DNA of 64,000 nt, taken from the NCBI RefSeq assembly GCF_029870595.1, contig NZ_JAPDIR010000021.1:1-64000 (forward strand), read 5' to 3'. Shown one piece after another: positions 8,851 through 16,217 of this stretch. Each line of letters begins with the position of its first letter. Position 1 is the first letter of the stretch. The translations under genes and the position numbers were made by a program. Below the pieces are notes generated by a model that was not told where the DNA came from, made no database searches, and was given only the letters and a program-made list of their open reading frames with translations. The stretch comes from Sphingomonas sp. CBMAI 2297. Lineage in GTDB: Bacteria > Pseudomonadota > Alphaproteobacteria > Sphingomonadales > Sphingomonadaceae.

Positions 8851-9729
8851 ATGTTGAAGACGGCGATCACGCTGGCCGCCCTGGCGGCGCTGCCGGGGGC
8901 GGCCTTCGCCCAGGCCCTGGAGGCCCAGCCTCCGCTCGAGAAGCGGGAGAAGCGCGTCGATGCGCCGCCGATCACCGCCTACAAGATCATCCTGGTCGGC
9001 GATTCCACCATGGCGCCCGGCAGCGGCTGGGCGTCGGTGTTCTGCGCCTATCACGTCAAGTCGAGCGTCGCCTGCCTCAACCTGGGGCGCGGCGGCCGCT
9101 CGACCCGCAGCTACCGGGCCGAGGGCTCGTGGGGCATCGCGATGGGCGAGGCTCGGGCACCGGGCTATGCGAAGACATATGTCCTGATCCAGTTCGGCCA
9201 TAACGACCAGTCGACCAAGGCCGAGCGCTGGACCGACCTGAATACCGACTTCCCGGCGAATCTCCGGCAGATGGTGCTCGACGTGCGCGCGGCAGGGGCG
9301 GTGCCGGTGCTGGTGACTCCGCTTTCGCGCCGGGAGTTCCGGAACGGCCGGCTCGACAACACGCTGGCCGCCTGGGCCGATGCGATCCGCAAGGTCGCGC
9401 TCGAGAACAAGGTGCCGGTGGTCGAGCTCAACCGCGACAGCGCCAGGGCGGTCGAGCAGCTCGGGCCGGTCGAGGCGATGCAGCTGGCGATGGCCGATCC
9501 GCTGCCCGAGGAAGTGGCGGCGGCCCGGGCCGGCACCACGCTGCGCCCGCGCCCGGCGCCCGATGCCCCGCCCTCCGCGACGCTGCCCAAGGCCGGTCCG
9601 CGCGGCCGGATCGTCGCCAAGTTCGACTATACCCATGTCGGCGAGGCCGGCGCCAAGGTCTTCGCCAGGATCGTCGCGCGCGACCTGGCCGCTGCGGTTC
9701 CCGAATTGAGCAGCCAGCTGCTGCCCTGA
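8851..9729 (+). CDS. SGNH/GDSL acetylesterase, rhamnogalacturonan acetylesterase-like
   Basis: 292 aa, signal peptide ending AFA-Q (residues 18-21), so periplasmic or secreted. SGNH blocks: GDSTM with nucleophile S52, GRGGRST (79-85), GHND with N118, and DYTH with D259 and H262. This arrangement is that of carbohydrate acetylesterases of the rhamnogalacturonan acetylesterase group. Good RBS (GGAGGG). It closes the alginate operon, 34 bp after the SDR gene, and is followed by an intrinsic terminator. I infer deacetylation of O-acetylated alginate or a co-occurring acetylated polysaccharide; the substrate is not shown by sequence. Confidence 0.85.
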   Translation: MLKTAITLAALAALPGAAFAQALEAQPPLEKREKRVDAPPITAYKIILVGDSTMAPGSGWASVFCAYHVKSSVACLNLGRGGRSTRSYRAEGSWGIAMGEARAPGYAKTYVLIQFGHNDQSTKAERWTDLNTDFPANLRQMVLDVRAAGAVPVLVTPLSRREFRNGRLDNTLAAWADAIRKVALENKVPVVELNRDSARAVEQLGPVEAMQLAMADPLPEEVAAARAGTTLRPRPAPDAPPSATLPKAGPRGRIVAKFDYTHVGEAGAKVFARIVARDLAAAVPELSSQLLP

Positions 9730-9743
9730 CCGGCTCCGTCCCT

Positions 9744-9782
9744 GGGGCGCGGTCCGACTCCCTCGGCCGCGCCCCTCTTTTT
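9744..9782 (+). terminator. Intrinsic terminator after the alginate operon
   Basis: GGGGCGCGG (9744-9752) pairs with CCGCGCCCC (9767-9775) and is followed by TCTTTTTTC. The 9-bp GC stem with a T-rich tail sits 15 bp after the esterase stop and separates the operon from the TauE/SafE gene. Confidence 0.75.
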
Positions 9783-9813
9783 CGCCGGCCGCGCCTGCCC
9801 TATCGGGCTGGCC

Positions 9814-10587
9814 ATGCACCTCACGCCCGACATCCTCGCCTTCCTCGTCACCATGGCGCTGCTCGCCGGCACGATCGACGCGATGGCGGGCGGCGGCGGG
9901 CTGATCTCGCTGCCCGCGCTGATGGCGGCGGGCATCCCGCCCGTCTCGGCGATCGCCACCAACAAGCTCGCCAGCGCCTGCGGCACCGGATCGGCGCTGC
10001 TCACCTATGCCCGGGCCGGCCATGTCGACTTCCGCCGCTTCGCCTTGCCCGCCTGCGGCGCCTTTGCCGGCGCGGCGGCGGGGGCGACGACGCTGCAGTT
10101 CATGAACCCCTCGTTCCTCACCGCCTTCGTGCCGGTGCTGCTGATCCTGATGGGGCTTTATTTCCTGCTGGCGCCGCGGATGAGCGAAGCCGATCGCCAC
10201 GCCCGGATCGGGCCGGTGGGGCTCACGCTGATCGTCACCGGCATCGGCTTCTATGACGGGTTCTTCGGGCCGGGCACGGGCTCGTTCTTCACCACCGTGC
10301 TGGTCGCGTTGGCGGGGCTGGGGCTGGTCCGCGCGATCGGCAACACCAAGTTTCTCAACCTCTCGACCAATCTCGCCGGGCTGCTCGCGATGATCGCGGG
10401 CGGCAAGCTGCTCTGGGGGCTAGGCATCGCGATGGCGCTGGCGAACATGGCCGGCAACCAGATCGGCGCGCGGCTGGCGATCCGCTATGGCGGGCGCGGG
10501 GTGCGGCCGCTGCTCGTGCTGCTCTCGGCGGCACTGACCGTGAAGCTGCTCGCGGACCCGGCGAACCCGATCTGGGGGTGGTTCTAG
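9814..10587 (+). CDS. TauE/SafE (TSUP) family permease
   Basis: 257 aa, about eight hydrophobic helices. Two-fold related glycine-rich motifs are GTIDAMAGGGGLISLP near the N-terminus and GFYDGFFGPGTGSFF in the second half, followed by RAIGNTKFLNLSTN; these are typical of the YfcA branch. TSUP members move sulfite, sulfonates or organic anions. The real substrate is unknown, and a link with the alginate genes rests on position only: the gene has its own transcription unit after a terminator. It is convergent with the sugar kinase gene, 14 bp apart. Confidence 0.85.
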   Translation: MHLTPDILAFLVTMALLAGTIDAMAGGGGLISLPALMAAGIPPVSAIATNKLASACGTGSALLTYARAGHVDFRRFALPACGAFAGAAAGATTLQFMNPSFLTAFVPVLLILMGLYFLLAPRMSEADRHARIGPVGLTLIVTGIGFYDGFFGPGTGSFFTTVLVALAGLGLVRAIGNTKFLNLSTNLAGLLAMIAGGKLLWGLGIAMALANMAGNQIGARLAIRYGGRGVRPLLVLLSAALTVKLLADPANPIWGWF

Positions 10588-10601
10588 CTTCCGAAGCGCG
10601 A

Positions 10602-11636
10602 TCAGCGCCTCACATCGGCGCCTTTGCCCGAAAAGCCCTCCACCTCGGCGCGGGGGAACAGCGCCATGTCGCCCGGCACGCTGTGCTTCAGGCAGGCCAG
10701 TGCGAGGCCCAGCTCGGCGGCCCGGGGCGCGGGCGCGCCTTCGATCAGCCCGTGCAGCACGCCCGCCGCGAACGCGTCGCCGCCGCCGATCCGGTCGACG
10801 ATGCCAGGCATCGCTACTTCTCCCGTCTGGAAGCCGGCATCGGGCGTGTCGATGCGCGCGGCGAGGTGGTGGCAGTCGCTGGTCTCGACCCGGCGGGCGG
10901 TGGAAGCGATCCACCGCAGGTTCGCAAAGGCGGCGAACCCGGCCAGCGCGGCCTCGCGCCGGCGCGCCGCGCCATCGCCCGAAAAGGGATGGTCGAGCAG
11001 CAGCGCCATGTCGCGGTGATTGGCGAAGAACAGGTCGGCCCGGCGGACCAGGCCGGTCAGGATGGCGCGCGGATCGCCGTCCCAGCGCTCCCACAGGCTG
11101 GCGCGGTAGTTGCCGTCGAACGACACGCGCATGCCGGCGGCCCGTGCTGCGGCCATCGCCGCGCCGGTGGCGGCGGCGAGATCGGGGCCGAGCGCCGGAG
11201 TGATGCCCGAGACATGGAGCCATTCGGCGCCCGCGAACGCCGCAGGCCAGTCGAACGCGGACCAGTCATGCGCCGCGAAGGCGCTGCCGGCGCGATCGTA
11301 GAGGATCTCGGAGGGGCGCAGCGATCCGCCGGGGCTGAGAAAATACAGGCCCTGGCGGCCGGGCGCGCGGAAGCTGGGAGCCAGGTCCACGCCCGCGGCC
11401 GCAAGCGCGCGCCAGGCGCCGTCGCCCAGGCCGCCGGACGGGATCGCCGAGACCAGTGCCGCGCGGTGCCCGAGCGCGGCCAGCGCGGCGACGACATTGG
11501 CTTCCGCCCCGCCGATATGGAGGTCGAGCGCGTGCGCCTGGGGCAGCTGGACCCGCCCCCGCGTCGCGAGCCGGGTGAGCACTTCGCCGAAGCCGATAAG
11601 CCGCGCCGGGCCATTGCTGGCCGATCCGGTTGCCAT
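10602..11636 (-). CDS. kdgK: PfkB-family sugar kinase, probable 2-keto-3-deoxygluconate kinase
   Basis: 344 aa. Phosphorylates the sugar acid made from alginate (KDG to KDPG) if the inference is right. The start MATGSASNG is chosen because AGGAGGAT precedes it. N-terminal strand RLIGFGEVLTRL, the substrate-side GGAEANVVAALAALG motif, and the C-terminal PfkB signature DRIGGGDAFAAGVLHGL with the catalytic Asp and anion-hole glycines. The gene diverges from the large TonB receptor across a 129-bp gap with two AATTGGTAT half-sites. No KDPG aldolase is present in the window. Confidence 0.85.
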   Translation of the reverse strand: MATGSASNGPARLIGFGEVLTRLATRGRVQLPQAHALDLHIGGAEANVVAALAALGHRAALVSAIPSGGLGDGAWRALAAAGVDLAPSFRAPGRQGLYFLSPGGSLRPSEILYDRAGSAFAAHDWSAFDWPAAFAGAEWLHVSGITPALGPDLAAATGAAMAAARAAGMRVSFDGNYRASLWERWDGDPRAILTGLVRRADLFFANHRDMALLLDHPFSGDGAARRREAALAGFAAFANLRWIASTARRVETSDCHHLAARIDTPDAGFQTGEVAMPGIVDRIGGGDAFAAGVLHGLIEGAPAPRAAELGLALACLKHSVPGDMALFPRAEVEGFSGKGADVRR

Positions 11637-11683
11637 CCAATCCTCCTGTCCCGTTTCGTGAGGTGGCACTAAGCGGATTGGAT

Positions 11684-11740
11684 AATTGGTATCAAGGTAA
11701 CATTGACATCATTTGGGATATTGGTTCATATAATTGGTAT
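11684..11740. promoter_or_regulatory. Divergent promoter with two AATTGGTAT half-sites
   Basis: AATTGGTAT occurs at 11684-11692 and 11732-11740 in direct orientation. For the plus-strand receptor gene TTGACA is at 11703-11708 and TATAAT at 11729-11734 (20-bp spacer; CATATA at 11727 would give 18). The second half-site overlaps this -10 box and the first lies just upstream of the kdgK side, the placement expected for one repressor acting on both genes. Confidence 0.55.
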
Positions 11741-11765
11741 AAGAATACAATCGGGGAGGATTTGA

Positions 11766-14639
11766 ATGGCTATGGTCTCCATCCGTGCGTGCGCGCGCGG
11801 CCGCTCGGTATTGCTGGCGGGCGCCTCGATCGCCGCGGCGCTGGCGGCGGTGCCGGCCCGGGCCCAGGATGGCGCGCCCGCGCCGGCGGACACGCCGGCG
11901 GCGGAGCAGAGCCGGGAAGACCAGATCGTCGTCACCGGCATCCGCGAGACGATCCAGACCTCGATCCAGTCGAAGCGCAATGCGGATGCGATCGTCGATG
12001 CGGTATCGTCGAAGGAGATCGGTGAGCTGCCCGGCCAGTCGGTCGGCGAAGTGATCGCGACGATCACCGGCGCCTCGATCGACCGCGCCAATTACGGCCC
12101 CACCGAAGTCTCGATCCGCGGCCTCGGCTCGGGCCTGAGCATGACGACGCTGAACCGGCGCGAGGCGACCAACGGCTCGGGCGACCGGGCAGTGAATTTC
12201 GGCCAGTTCCCCTCCGAGCTGTTCAACGCGATCAAGATCTACAAGACGCAGCAGGCGGACCTGATCGAAGGCGGCGTGGCCGGCCTGATCGAGCTGGAGA
12301 CGCGCAAGCCGCTCGACCATAAGCGCCGCCAGATCCAGGCCGAGATCAAGGGCAACCTCAATCCCTATCAGGACCGGATCAGCGGCCGGAGCCCCTATGG
12401 CTACCGGGCGACGGCCAGCTATATCAACCAGTTCGATATCGGCGCGCTGGGCAGGCTCGGCGTCTCGATCGGCTATCAGCGCAACGATGTGAACGATCCT
12501 GTCGAGCGCTTCTACACCAGCACGACTTGGTTCACGTGCAACGCCGCGGTGATCTCCACCGCCAACTGCACCGAAGTGACGCGCCAGCAGGGCAATGCGG
12601 GCACGCCTTATTATCATGCGTCCAACTCGTATCTCTATCGCCAGATGATCACGTCGGACCTGCGCAATGCGGTGTTCGGCGCGGTGCAGTGGCAGCCGAG
12701 CCCGACGATCGACGTCAATCTCGACCTGCAATATTCACGGCGCCAATATAGCGAGCAGCGCAACGATTTCGGCACCGCCGAGGGGCGCTACAACCTTCAC
12801 AATGTGGTGATCGGCGACAACCACCAGATGCTCTCGGCCGATGGCTCGGCGACGATGCAGACCGTTTCGGGCCTGTTCCTGCGCGACGAGAAATATCTGG
12901 GCTTTGGCGGCAATGTCGAATGGAAGCCGGCGGATCGGCTCACCGTGACGGCCGATTTCGGCTATTCGCACACCTCCCGGCTCGACATCACCCGCCAGGT
13001 CCGCCTGCGCACCGATCCGTTCGACATCTATGGCGTGCGCACGCCGATCAACAATCAGCGCATCCCCTATCATGTCGACTTCACGCAGAGCTTCCTGCCG
13101 GCCTTCGCCTATGATCCGCGCTTCGACCCCACCGACCATGACCTGTTCAGCGACGATGCCCGGCTGACCCGATCGCAGGACGGCCGCGACGACGAGATCC
13201 ATTCGGCCCGGCTCGACGCGAGCTACAAGCTGGATGGCTTCCTCGAGCGGATCGACATTGGCGGGCGCTGGGCCAAGCGGAAATTCTTCGGCTACAGCAA
13301 CGATGTGAACATCGACCAGAACGACCTGGCGGTGGACCGCAGAGTGAATCTGGCCTGTCGCACGTCCTTTCCCGAGCGCAACTTCTTCGCCGATGCGCCG
13401 AGCCGGGGGATCGGCGGCTACGCCACCTTCGACGTGCTCTGCCAGTTCCGCAACTATCTGGGCACCGAGGATCCGGGCAATAGCGGCGACCTGCGCGCCG
13501 TGGAGAATTCGGACGTCACCGAAGAGACTTGGGCCGGCTATGCGATGGCGACCTATTCGGGGCGGTTCGCCGGCGTCCCAGTGCGCGGCAATTTCGGCGT
13601 GCGCGGCGTGCATACCCAGGTTACCGCCCGGGGGCTGCGCTCGGGCCTCGACGTGATCAACAACAGCGACGGCACGATCTCGCTGCGCGCCAATGGCAGC
13701 TTCACCGATACCAGGATCGCCGCGGGCACGATGCGCTGGCTGCCCAGCGTCAACGCGATCTTCGATGTCGCACCCAGGATGCGGGTGCGCGCGGGCATCT
13801 ATCGCGCCATGTCGCGCCCGGCGCCGAGCGCGCTGGGGGCCGGGCGGAACATCACGCTGGAAGTGGGGAACGGCTTCACTTCGGTGACCGACGCGATCAA
13901 CTCGATCATCGCCACCGGCAGCCCGCGGCTGAAGCCGACCATGTCGTGGAACGGCGACCTGGCGTTCGAATATTATGCCAACAAGGACACGCTGTTCGCC
14001 GCGACCGCCTATTACAAGCGCTTCAGCGGCGGGAAGATCCCGATCACCGCCGATGAGGATTTCACCATCGGCGGCCAGGACTATGCGGTGCCCGTCACCC
14101 AGACGGCGAACAGCAACGCCAAGGCCGATCTCTACGGCCTGGAGATCACGGCCTCGAACCGGTTCAGCTGGCTGCCGCATCCGCTCGACGGGCTGGGCGT
14201 GAAGCTGAGCTACAATTACGCCTGGTCGAACTACGAGACCCAGGACATCCGCTATGGCGATGTGGTGGACGGCGTGACGGGCGCGCTGATCCCTGGGCTG
14301 ATCCCGGCGGCGGGCCTGAGCGGCTATTCGAAGCACGTCTTCTCGGCCCAGGCCTTTTACGAGATCGGGCCGATCTCGCTCCAGGGCATCTATCGCTACC
14401 GCTCGCGCTATTATCAGGCGTTCACCAGCGACAATACCCAGCTGCGCTATGTCGAGGGCAACAACACGTTCGACGCGAACCTGAGCTACCGGATCAACAA
14501 GGTCGCCGATATCCGCTTCCAGGCGCTCAACCTCTTCAACGCGCCGCGCGTCGAGTATATGCCGGTCGTCGGCAGCACCCGGAACGTCGAATATTACGGG
14601 CCGCAATATTTCCTGAGCTTCCGCATTCGCCTGCGCTGA
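11766..14639 (+). CDS. TonB-dependent receptor, probable alginate-oligosaccharide transporter
   Basis: 957 aa outer-membrane receptor. RBS GGGGAGGA at 11753-11760. Signal peptide ends near ARA-Q (residue 34). TonB-box region DQIVVTGIRETIQTSI, plug with VSIRGLGSG, then a large barrel ending FLSFRIRLR. The long IQTSIQSKRNAD segment followed by LPGQSVGEVIATITG is characteristic of the carbohydrate TonB receptors that expanded in sphingomonads and Caulobacter. It is divergent from the KDG-kinase-like gene and followed by a GntR regulator, so I infer uptake of alginate fragments. The substrate is inferred from context only. Confidence 0.88.
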   Translation: MAMVSIRACARGRSVLLAGASIAAALAAVPARAQDGAPAPADTPAAEQSREDQIVVTGIRETIQTSIQSKRNADAIVDAVSSKEIGELPGQSVGEVIATITGASIDRANYGPTEVSIRGLGSGLSMTTLNRREATNGSGDRAVNFGQFPSELFNAIKIYKTQQADLIEGGVAGLIELETRKPLDHKRRQIQAEIKGNLNPYQDRISGRSPYGYRATASYINQFDIGALGRLGVSIGYQRNDVNDPVERFYTSTTWFTCNAAVISTANCTEVTRQQGNAGTPYYHASNSYLYRQMITSDLRNAVFGAVQWQPSPTIDVNLDLQYSRRQYSEQRNDFGTAEGRYNLHNVVIGDNHQMLSADGSATMQTVSGLFLRDEKYLGFGGNVEWKPADRLTVTADFGYSHTSRLDITRQVRLRTDPFDIYGVRTPINNQRIPYHVDFTQSFLPAFAYDPRFDPTDHDLFSDDARLTRSQDGRDDEIHSARLDASYKLDGFLERIDIGGRWAKRKFFGYSNDVNIDQNDLAVDRRVNLACRTSFPERNFFADAPSRGIGGYATFDVLCQFRNYLGTEDPGNSGDLRAVENSDVTEETWAGYAMATYSGRFAGVPVRGNFGVRGVHTQVTARGLRSGLDVINNSDGTISLRANGSFTDTRIAAGTMRWLPSVNAIFDVAPRMRVRAGIYRAMSRPAPSALGAGRNITLEVGNGFTSVTDAINSIIATGSPRLKPTMSWNGDLAFEYYANKDTLFAATAYYKRFSGGKIPITADEDFTIGGQDYAVPVTQTANSNAKADLYGLEITASNRFSWLPHPLDGLGVKLSYNYAWSNYETQDIRYGDVVDGVTGALIPGLIPAAGLSGYSKHVFSAQAFYEIGPISLQGIYRYRSRYYQAFTSDNTQLRYVEGNNTFDANLSYRINKVADIRFQALNLFNAPRVEYMPVVGSTRNVEYYGPQYFLSFRIRLR

Positions 14640-14736
14640 CCTGGGCCGAGTGTAGCGGTGCGGACCAATTTCCTATTCCAAATGCCGGCGGTCTGGGGCA
14701 TTGCTGAGGGGTAGACCAAGCTTACCGAGGATCTCC

Positions 14737-15483
14737 ATGGCCGAACGCCGTCTCTTCCAGGATATCGCCGAGCGTATCGCGGCGATGATCGCGGAGGGCA
14801 CTTTCCCTCCCGGCTCGCGCCTGCCCGGGGAGCGGGAGATGGCGGAGCGGCTGGGCGTGAGCCGCGTGACGATCCGCGAGGCGGAGATCGCGCTCCAGGC
14901 CCAGGGCCTGGTGCGGATCAAGACCGGATCAGGCGTCTATGTCTGCGATCGCGGCGAGCAGAATGCGGGTGCGCTGCCGGTGGTGAGCGCATTCGAGCTG
15001 ACCGAGGCGCGCTCGCTGTTCGAATCGGAAGCGGCGGCGCTGGCGGCGCCGACGATCAGCGACGAGCAGATCCAGGTGCTGGAATCGCTGGTGGCCGCGA
15101 TGGACGAGGCGGAGGAGGGCAGCGCCGCCGCCACCGAGGCGGACCGCGCCTTCCACCTCACCATCGCCAGCGCCTCGGGCAACCAGGCGATCATGTTCGT
15201 GATCAACAGCCTGTGGCGGATGCGCACCGAGATACCGGAGATCTGCGCGCTCCATGCCTCGGTCTGCGGCAAGGACGAGGACAGCCGCCACGACGAGCAC
15301 GCCGCCGTGCTCGAGGCGCTGAAGAAGCGCGATTCGGCGGCGGCGCGCACGGCGATGCGCAAGCATTTCAGCCGCCTGCTCGAGGCGATGCTGAAGGCCT
15401 CGGAAGAGCGCGAGATCCTCGAGCTCCGCCGCAAGGCCGAAGCCAGCCGCAACCGCTTCCTGATCAGCGCCCAGCTGAGCTGA
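14737..15483 (+). CDS. GntR-family regulator, FadR subfamily (FCD domain)
   Basis: 248 aa cytoplasmic repressor. Winged HTH at about 5-72 (RLPGEREMAERLGVSRVTIREAEIALQ), then an all-helical FCD ligand domain. The metal-site residues are visible as D-x3-H in DRAFH and as later histidines (HDEH, KHFSRL). The start at 14737 is chosen for the AGGA 6 bp upstream. FCD regulators commonly sense sugar acids. In this position it most likely responds to KDG or KDPG and controls the promoters bearing AATTGGTAT sites. The upstream gap (14640-14736) contains ACCAATTT at 14664, a candidate autoregulatory half-site. Confidence 0.88.
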   Translation: MAERRLFQDIAERIAAMIAEGTFPPGSRLPGEREMAERLGVSRVTIREAEIALQAQGLVRIKTGSGVYVCDRGEQNAGALPVVSAFELTEARSLFESEAAALAAPTISDEQIQVLESLVAAMDEAEEGSAAATEADRAFHLTIASASGNQAIMFVINSLWRMRTEIPEICALHASVCGKDEDSRHDEHAAVLEALKKRDSAAARTAMRKHFSRLLEAMLKASEEREILELRRKAEASRNRFLISAQLS

Positions 15484-15587
15484 TCCGCGCGCGCCGCGGC
15501 GCCGGTTTTCCCAGCCTCTCGATCGCGCCGCGCGAGCCGCGGCGCGATGCCGTGCGCGCCTGTCCCGAAGTTGGCCTGACCAGTCTC

Positions 15588-15636
15588 TTGACTCCTGCGC
15601 AAAACTACGCCCTATTGGTATGACACCGGTAACCAA
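15588..15636 (+). promoter_or_regulatory. Orphan promoter with a GntR-like inverted repeat
   Basis: TTGACT at 15588-15593 is followed about 18 bp later by CTATTG. An inverted repeat TTGGT (15615-15619) ... ACCAA (15632-15636) overlaps it. The left arm is ATTGGTAT, the same half-site as in the alginate promoters. What follows is only a 12-codon ORF. Confidence 0.45.
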
Positions 15637-15677
15637 AGCCATCTGACAGATAAAGGCCGGTACAGGGAGAGGTTGGG

Positions 15678-15716
15678 ATGTTGAAACGCGCAATGGATAT
15701 TCATTCGGAACCCTAG
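15678..15716 (+). pseudogene. 12-codon ORF after an intact promoter, possible remnant
   Basis: A GGGAGAGG ribosome-binding site precedes ATG at 15678 and the product MLKRAMDIHSEP stops at once. The operator-like site upstream suggests the 5' end of a deleted alginate-regulon gene (perhaps a receptor) or a leader peptide. Sequence alone cannot decide. Confidence 0.3.
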
Positions 15717-16217
15717 CGGGAGCCCGTCGCCTCGGGCGGCTTCGAACAAAATGCCCCGGACAATCGGAATCGGTTGGCGATAACTGGCCTGACCATGCGC
15801 GGCCGTGCGTCGGGCGGGCTGGCGCATATGGCCGCCGGGTTGCCGTTGCGTGTCGCTTGCGCGTGACCGCTCGGCTACCGCTGTGGCTGCGAACCGATTG
15901 TCTGCCGATTTGCCTGTAGATTACCTATACCTGTTTGGATTAATGGACTGGCAATTATATTGACTCCGGACTGGGGATCGGGCCTTATCCTTCATAATTC
16001 CGCAACCGGACCGTCCAGGCCGGGAAAAGCCGGAAACGAGCAGAGAGGTGCGTGATGGGAGTGCAAGCGACGATGCCGACGCCGGCCTAGCCGGCACGAC
16101 GCCGCCGGGGGGCGGCGAGGGCGGGCGCCGCGGCGCGGGCCCTGACGAAATCACCAGCGGCCAGGCGACTGGCGATGACCGATGCGGCCGAAGACGCCGC
16201 GATGGGGAGGAAGACTC
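15717..16217 (+). other. Leader region of the autotransporter
   Basis: No supportable protein gene. TTGACT at 15960-15965 with TTATCC 18-20 bp downstream is a plausible promoter. A micro-ORF with an RBS-like GAGAGG starts at 16055 (MGVQATMPTPA, stop 16088-16090). It is followed by a GC-rich stretch (16095-16140) able to form hairpins. This could be a translated leader, but there is no comparative support. Confidence 0.3.

Noticed and set aside
15612..15827. 71-aa minus-strand ORF in the gap before the autotransporter
   Set aside because: No RBS, no domain, and it covers an apparent promoter.
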